Shown in pieces: positions 58,823-64,000 of a DNA stretch of 64,000 nucleotides. Within the stretch, counting starts at the first letter, position 1. Every line of letters begins with the position of its first letter. The position numbers and the translations under genes are program-made. Location: assembly GCA_038141425.1 (NCBI GenBank), contig JAYQIC010000005.1, forward strand, positions 79,206 through 143,205, given 5' to 3'. This DNA is from UBA7985 sp038141425. GTDB taxonomy: Bacteria > Pseudomonadota > Alphaproteobacteria > UBA7985. Under the pieces are notes generated by a model. It saw only the letters and a list, made by a program, of their open reading frames with translations. It made no database searches and was not told where the DNA came from.

Positions 58823-60135
58823 ATGACCCTATCGCTCTTCAACGATGACCCTGCGGCTGGTGAAGCCGCCGCCACTGCAACCGCTGCAACCTTTGACCAG
58901 CCCTTCGACCCGAGGCCCGAGGCGGCCCGGGCGCGGCTGCAGGCCTTCCTGCCCCAGTCCGGCAAGCGCTACGCCTCGCAGCGTAATTTCGACTTTGGCA
59001 CTGGCAAGCACCAGAAGGTTTCCGCGCTGTCGCCGTGGCTGCGCCACCGGATCATTCTGGAAACCGAGGTGCTGGAGGCCGTGCTCGGCGCGCAGTCGGC
59101 CGCCAGCGCCGAGAAGTTCATACAGGAGGTGTTCTGGCGCGGTTACTTCAAGGGCTGGCTGGAGCACCGCCCCGAGGTTTGGCAGCGCTATCGTCGCCGG
59201 GTGACCGACCTGCTGGGACAGCTGGAAACCGACGCGGCCCTGCAAGCGCGCTACGAGGACGCGGTTGGTGGCCGCACCGGGATCGCCTGCTTTGACGCGT
59301 GGGTGCAGGAGCTGGTGGAAACCAACTATCTGCACAACCACGCCCGCATGTGGTTCGCCAGCATCTGGATCTTCACCCTGCGACTGCCATGGGAGCTGGG
59401 CGCCGACTTCTTCTTCCGCCACCTGCTCGACGGGGACGCGGCCTCCAACACCTGCTCGTGGCGGTGGGTCGGGGGCTGCATACGGTGGGCAAGACCTACC
59501 TCGCGAGGGGCTGCGAACATCCGCGAATACACCGCCGGACGGTTCGACCCGGAAGGCCAATTGGCAGCAACGGCGCCCCCGCTGGAAGAACCCGCGCTGG
59601 GGCCACGAACTCCGCCGGCCTTTGCCGATGTCGATCTGGCGGGGCAGCGCATGGGCCTGCTGATCACGGGGGAAGACTGCGCGGCTGAGGGGCTGGAGGC
59701 CGAGCACCCCGGGCTCCCCGCGCCGGTCGCGCTCGCCGGGTGGAGCGCGCCCGTTCCTCGATCACTGCTCCCCACCGCACCGGCGGTCGAGCAATTCACG
59801 GCGGCGGCGGTCGAAGGCGCGGTGCAGGCAGCCGAGGCCCGCCACGGGCTCGAAGCGACGCGGCTGGGCGAGTCTCCGATGCCGCCAGATGCAGAGGGGA
59901 CGTCGGCAGCGCTCGCCGATTGGGCGCAGGCGCATCAGCTGGATTGCATTGTCACCGCACGCCTGCCCATCGGCCCGCAACGGCAGGCCGTACACCGGGC
60001 CATGCGCGGCGTGACCACACCGCTGGTCGAGCTGGATCGCCACTACGACCGGCTGGTCTGGCCGCACGCGCGGGCGGGCTTTTCGGGCTGAAAAAGCAGA
60101 TCCCGGGGATTCTGCGCGACCTCGGCCCGTCCTGA
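58823..60135 (+). CDS. Photolyase/cryptochrome-like protein with reversed domain order
   Basis: This protein of about 437 residues has the FAD-binding helical domain of photolyases at the N terminus: VSALSPWLRHRII, FIQEVFWRGYFKGWL, GRTGIACFDAWVQEL, NYLHNHARMWFAS and LLDGDAASNTCSWRWV. The part after about residue 270 (LLITGEDCA, LADWAQAHQLDCIVTARLP, TPLVELDRHYDRLVWPHA) looks like the alpha/beta antenna domain that normally comes first. Two compensating indels near 59480-59510 distort GLHTVGKTYLAR, and another near 60080 moves the stop to 60135. ATG 58823 is the only suitable start because no antenna domain lies upstream. Confidence 0.83.
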
Positions 60136-60150
60136 TCCGCCGCGCTTCGC

Positions 60151-62035
60151 CTAGCTCGTGATCGCGTGCGGGGGCAGATCCAGAGCCGGGTTCTGGTCGA
60201 AGAACCCCTCGGGCATCCAGTGCATGGACGCGTAGACCACCGGCTGCACCGGCCAGTCTTCGGGTCGCGGCAAGTGGTGGAAGTTCATGGTGTACCAGAC
60301 GACCACGTCTTCATTCTCCAGCGACCTGTCGGCCTCGATCCAGCGCGGCAGGCCATCCCCGCCCGGATGCTGGTTGGGGAACCAGCCGGCGGGATAGAGC
60401 TGCTCGGGGTCGTACTGGGTCGCCCAGAAGTGCTTGAACATGAACCCGGCCCGCTGCGCCACGGGTGATTCGGGCTGCAGATAGGGCAGGGTGTTCTGCC
60501 CTGGTACCAGCCGGTAGGCGGTGTGCTGTCCAAGCGCATTGGTCTGGCCGGTGTTGACGATCTTCCACGAGCGCGAGCGGGCAAGGTCGATCTCCCGCGC
60601 TGCCTCACTTTCCCGGCTCAGCGGGCGCTCGACGATGGTCACAGCGTTGCCGTGCGGGTTGTCGGGGCCCAGCGGGGCGGCCTCGAAATCCTGCTCCCGG
60701 ACCGCGTTCTCGGGGCCGTCCACGCACATGTCGAAGCGAAAGTTGAAGGAATGCTGGTGGACGTGGCTGGCGATGCCGGGCGCGATCAGCGCGCCATACT
60801 TCGGCTGTTCCCCCGGCGGGACGGCAGTCGGGAAGGGGATGCCCGTCGCCTTGATCTCGGTGCCGATGGTGCCGTCCTGATAGAAATACCAGAAGAACCC
60901 GTAGACGTAGTTGCCGATGGTGGCGATCGACGAAATCACCAGCCGTCGTGATCGCACAGCGCGGAACTTGCCGGTATGCGAGTCCGTATGTTTCCAGAGC
61001 AGGCCGAAGTCCTCTTCGTGCATGCACACCGCGTTGCGGATCGGGGCCGGCTTGCCGTCCCAGTCGTGGGCGCAGACATCGAAGTAGTGGATGTGCCCGA
61101 GGCAGTCGCAGCCGAGCTTGAGGCTGTCCAGCGCGGTGCCGATGCCGTACTCGCCAGTGTCGAAGGCGTTGCGGCGGAAGTTCCCGCCGGTCGGGTCGCC
61201 GTAGGGCACGACCATTTCTGCCATCGAGGCGCGGTTCATGATCGGCCGCAGCCGCCCGCCGTCCTCGTACCCGATATCGTGCAGCACCAGCCCTTCGCGC
61301 AGGTCAAAGCCCACGCGCACGTTCCAGCGCTGCCACCGCACCGCGTAGCCGTCGATCTCGAAACTCGGCCCCTCGGGCTGGGTGATGTCGAGCGGTTTGA
61401 CGTCCTCGCGCAGGCCTTCGCTGGGCCGGATCGCGGCTGTATCGGGGGGCAGGGGGACCACGCCAAAGTCATCGACCCGCAGCACCGTGCCCGCGCCCAG
61501 ATCCATGACCGGGTGCAGGTTGGCAATGGGGCGGCCGTAGCGGTTGTCGCCGGCGTCGTTGATCACCCAGCAGTGGCAGTAGGCGATGCGCTTGCCTTCT
61601 TCGTCCTCGATGCCGAAGTTACCGGGCGCCCAGGTTTCGATCAGCACGGTGTCGAGGTCGGTGATGCCGCGCTTGGCCAGCGCTTCGCCCACGCGCGGGT
61701 CAGCCTTGGCGATCTTGTCGCTGGCGTCGAACTCGTCGGGGGGAATGCGCGCCTGAACGCCGGGGACGTGATCCCACGACAGCAGCCTTGTCCTGATCCA
61801 GATCGACGCGACCGCGGAAGGTGCGGTTGCTCGTCCGCTCGTAGCAGCAGACGTAGGCGCGCCGGGGCGGGATGGTGCCGTTTTCAGTGAAGGCAGCGCG
61901 CTCGGCGCGGCTGGGTTCATCCAGCGTGATGGTCTCGAAGAACGAGTTGGGGTCCAGACCGGCCTGCGCCCGGATGCAGGCGGCGGCGGCGGTGATTTCT
62001 TCGGCGAAGAGCGGCTCTAGCGGATGGGCTGGCAT
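60151..62035 (-). CDS. Copper-containing primary-amine oxidase, one frameshift
   Basis: This protein of about 628 residues is a copper amine oxidase: it oxidises primary amines to aldehydes using the cofactor TPQ made from an internal tyrosine. The TPQ site reads TIGNYVYGFFWYFYQDG; the residue after Tyr is normally Asp or Glu and here is Val. Copper ligands are the HVHQHS pair and the later NFHHLPRPEDW. The catalytic Asp region is around YDFDVCAHDWDG. One indel near 61790 splits the N-terminal 90 residues. The gene begins 119 bases after the aldolase gene. The high-molecular-weight family usually works in the periplasm but no signal peptide is evident here. Confidence 0.9.
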
Positions 62036-62154
62036 GGGGCCTCAGGGCGCTGTGGGGTCAGAACTGACAGGTGTCCACGCTCCCCCGAACCGGCGCGGGG
62101 GTCAAGGGACGAGCAGGCGCAGGCGCACGCGGTGCGGGCTGTGACGGCTTCGGC

Positions 62155-62943
62155 TCAGGTCTTCCAAGCGGGGTCGAGCGCGTCGACCTTGCGGATCAGC
62201 GCCGACCACTCCGGGTGGCGCTGCTTCGCACCAGCCTGGGCCGACCCTCCCTCGAACTGCTGTCGGCAGTTGGCCATGATCGCCTCGGGGATCGGGATCA
62301 TCCGGCCCGTCGCCATGGCCGAGAGCTGGACTTCAGTGTTGCGGATGAAGGCGAGGTGTCGGACGAAGGCCCAGGCGCAATCGGGGCCGGCGGTGATCAG
62401 GCCGTGATGGCGGAGCAGCAGCGTATGGTGCGCCTCGCCCATGGCCGCGACCAGTCTCGGCCCCTCGGAGCCATCGAGCACAATGCCTTCGAAATCGTGA
62501 TAGCCGACGCGCTCGAAAAACTGGCAACCCTCCTGGGTCACGGGCACGCAGGGAGCGTCGGTCGCCGACAGCGCCTGGCTGATCGGTTCGTGGGTGTGGA
62601 TGATGCAGTGCAGGTCAGGGCGGGCACGGTGCAGGGTCGAATGGATGGTGTATCCGGCCAGATTGACGGGCCACGGGCTATCCGAAACCTTGTCACCGGA
62701 CAGCGTGACCCGCACCAGATTGCTGGCGGTGATTTCGTCGTAACGCAGCCCGAAGGGGTTGATCAGGAAGTCATCCGTGCCGGGGACCCGCAGGGTGATG
62801 TGATTGTAGACGATGCTGGTCCAGCCATAGAGCTCGACCAGACGGTAGGTCGCCGCCAGCTCCAGTCGGGCCTGCCACTCGGCGGCGTCCATGCTGCCCG
62901 GCGCCGGGGGAAGGTCGACGATTGCTTCGAGGAACGAGCCCAT
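62155..62943 (-). CDS. Class II aldolase/adducin family protein
   Basis: This intact 262-residue protein has the class II aldolase fold: YGWTSIVYNHITLRVPGTDDFLINP-like start (quoted in part), the metal histidines in CIIHTHEPIS and RHHGLITAG, and a C-terminal helix. Members cleave sugar phosphates or act as decarboxylases. I preferred ATG 62943 over the open upstream frame because a GCAGGTGA site precedes it and the family begins there. It is upstream of, and may be co-transcribed with, the copper amine oxidase gene. Confidence 0.86.
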   Translation of the reverse strand: MGSFLEAIVDLPPAPGSMDAAEWQARLELAATYRLVELYGWTSIVYNHITLRVPGTDDFLINPFGLRYDEITASNLVRVTLSGDKVSDSPWPVNLAGYTIHSTLHRARPDLHCIIHTHEPISQALSATDAPCVPVTQEGCQFFERVGYHDFEGIVLDGSEGPRLVAAMGEAHHTLLLRHHGLITAGPDCAWAFVRHLAFIRNTEVQLSAMATGRMIPIPEAIMANCRQQFEGGSAQAGAKQRHPEWSALIRKVDALDPAWKT

Positions 62944-63070
62944 ATCAGTCACCTGCTTAACGGTTTCGTGTGCGACAGGTGTGACACGAGCGGACGGTGG
63001 CGCCAAGGCGGTTGCTTGGGCTGCCCCCTGTTGCTCGGCTCGTGGCTGACGAATGTGGTCCACCGGCTCT

Positions 63071-63106
63071 ATCCCTCTTCGCATCCCTCTTCGCATCCCT
63101 CTTCGC
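63071..63106. repeat. Three perfect 12-base tandem repeats
   Basis: ATCCCTCTTCGC occurs three times head to tail, then decays into AGCCTCTTCGGGG. It lies in the divergent gap between the aldolase and GST genes. It could alter promoter spacing by slippage. Confidence 0.85.
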
Positions 63107-63181
63107 AGCCTCTTCGGGGAAGGCTCTATTGCCTGCGGCGGTGTTGGGTCATCAACGCCGGTGACAGGGGGGAAACGCGGC

Positions 63182-63976
63182 ATGCTCGAGCTTTACTACT
63201 TTCCGACGGCAACCTGCGGGTACAAGGCCCGCCTGACGCTCGATGAGAAGCGGGTCGACTTTACGGCCCGGGTGCTCGACCGGGATGCGGGAGACCTGAT
63301 CACGCCCGAATATCTTCGCCTAAACCCAAACGCCGTTGTGCCAACGCTCGTCCACGACGGTCACGTGATTATCGAATCTTCGATCATCATCGCCTACATC
63401 GATCATGCCTTTGACGGGCCGGCGCTCTCGCCGAACGACCCGCTGGCCCGGGCGCGCATGCAGATGTGGATGAAGCAGGCCGATGAGAAATACCTGCCCG
63501 CGATCGGGTCTGTGACCTACGGCACATTCCGGCGTCTGGAGATCCTCGAGCAGCACGGCGATCATCTGGAAGCCTACTACAGCGATATACCCGACCCCGA
63601 CCGCCGCGCGCAGCGCCAATCCGTGGTCGAGCACGGGATCCGCTCTCCCCATGCGCGACAGGGTATTGTCACGCTGCAGCAGATGTTGATCGACATTGAG
63701 GCTGCCGTCAGTGATCAACCCTATCTGTGCGGGGACGATTACAGCCTTGCGGACGCCTCGGTGACGCCCTTCGTCTCCCGCCTCAGCGAGCTAGCGCTGG
63801 ACTGGATGTGGGCTGATCTCCCCGGCATGGGTGGCTGGTGGGACCGGATCCGGGCGCGGGCGTCTTTTGATGCTGTTTTCGGTGCGTTTCCGAACCCGGA
63901 CCGGATCCGCCGCCTGCGGGAAGCGGGGCTGGAGGCACGGCAAGCGGTCGAAGAGATCCTGTCCGACGCGGCTTAG
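63182..63976 (+). CDS. Glutathione S-transferase family protein
   Basis: This intact 264-residue protein has the thioredoxin-like N-terminal domain of GSTs (LELYYFPTATCGYKARLTL, NPNAVVPTLVHDG, IIESSIIIAYID) and a longer helical C-terminal domain. The glutathione site is shown by VVPTL and ESSIII. A catalytic Ser, Tyr or Cys cannot be fixed; TCGYK is the likely region. The start ATG 63182 was chosen because the fold begins there; the open frame upstream is the tandem repeat. It is the last gene in the window. Confidence 0.88.
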   Translation: MLELYYFPTATCGYKARLTLDEKRVDFTARVLDRDAGDLITPEYLRLNPNAVVPTLVHDGHVIIESSIIIAYIDHAFDGPALSPNDPLARARMQMWMKQADEKYLPAIGSVTYGTFRRLEILEQHGDHLEAYYSDIPDPDRRAQRQSVVEHGIRSPHARQGIVTLQQMLIDIEAAVSDQPYLCGDDYSLADASVTPFVSRLSELALDWMWADLPGMGGWWDRIRARASFDAVFGAFPNPDRIRRLREAGLEARQAVEEILSDAA

Positions 63977-64000
63977 CACCCGGTCGCAACCCCGCTCTAT

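Overview
The window is G+C-rich, gene-dense bacterial chromosome, most likely from an alphaproteobacterium (Rhodospirillales-like and marine by inference; I cannot name a genus). The reasons are the gene order addB-addA-trxA facing folC-accD-trpA-trpB-trpF-pyrF, a Fur-family Zur with its box, and many enzymes for methylated amines and polyamines. No phage, transposase, CRISPR array or rRNA was seen. One tRNA (Ser-GCT) is present.

Sequence quality shapes the annotation. About half of the genes, including addA, folC, trpA and trpB, are interrupted by one-base frameshifts, several in or near homopolymers. I read these as consensus errors rather than real pseudogenes. Each gene is therefore given over its whole reconstructed span, with the breaks noted.

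Layout. 1-5.1 kb: end of addB, addA and trxA on the plus strand. 5.1-12.9 kb: a minus-strand run pyrF, two membrane proteins, trpF (in frame with the second membrane protein), trpB, trpA, accD, folC and an orphan PIN-domain gene. 13-22 kb: an MFS transporter, a small membrane protein, a hydrolase-OsmC fusion, a lipoprotein deacetylase, an SLC13/RCK permease, tRNA-Ser, a SnoaL-like protein and a secreted lectin-metallopeptidase. 22-28 kb: a methylated-amine cluster (methyltransferase, MttB-like protein, trimethylamine-dehydrogenase-like flavoprotein, Rieske oxygenase). 28.1-28.6 kb: an island of interspersed repeats. 28.6-35.7 kb: an EamA transporter, then a zinc island (zur facing zrgA, DUF1007, ABC ATPase, FtsX-like permease, DUF3299), then another MFS transporter.

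35.8-52.2 kb is a second amine-utilisation block. A PotBCA-type importer is joined to a Rieske oxygenase and a phosphoethanolamine-methyltransferase-like enzyme. Facing it on the minus strand are a PotD-like binding protein, a class III aminotransferase, a GcvT-family protein and two FAD oxidoreductases of the phytoene-dehydrogenase/PYROXD2 type. A divergent BetI-like repressor follows, then a second repeat island, then a PuuB/PuuA-like pair. The palindrome TTTGAGCGCTCAAA beside the BetI-like gene recurs, one arm imperfect, in front of the trimethylamine-dehydrogenase-like gene 24 kb away. This suggests one regulator for both blocks.

52.4-64 kb: a VOC protein, two tandem ATP-grasp paralogues in lower-G+C DNA (one with degenerate motifs), a QueG/RdhA-like iron-sulfur protein, an SDR, a metallo-beta-lactamase-fold hydrolase, a photolyase-like protein with its two domains in reversed order, a copper amine oxidase, a class II aldolase and a GST. 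The best candidates for something undescribed are the ATP-grasp pair, the FAD-FAD-GcvT-aminotransferase operon with its shared operator, and the domain-swapped photolyase.
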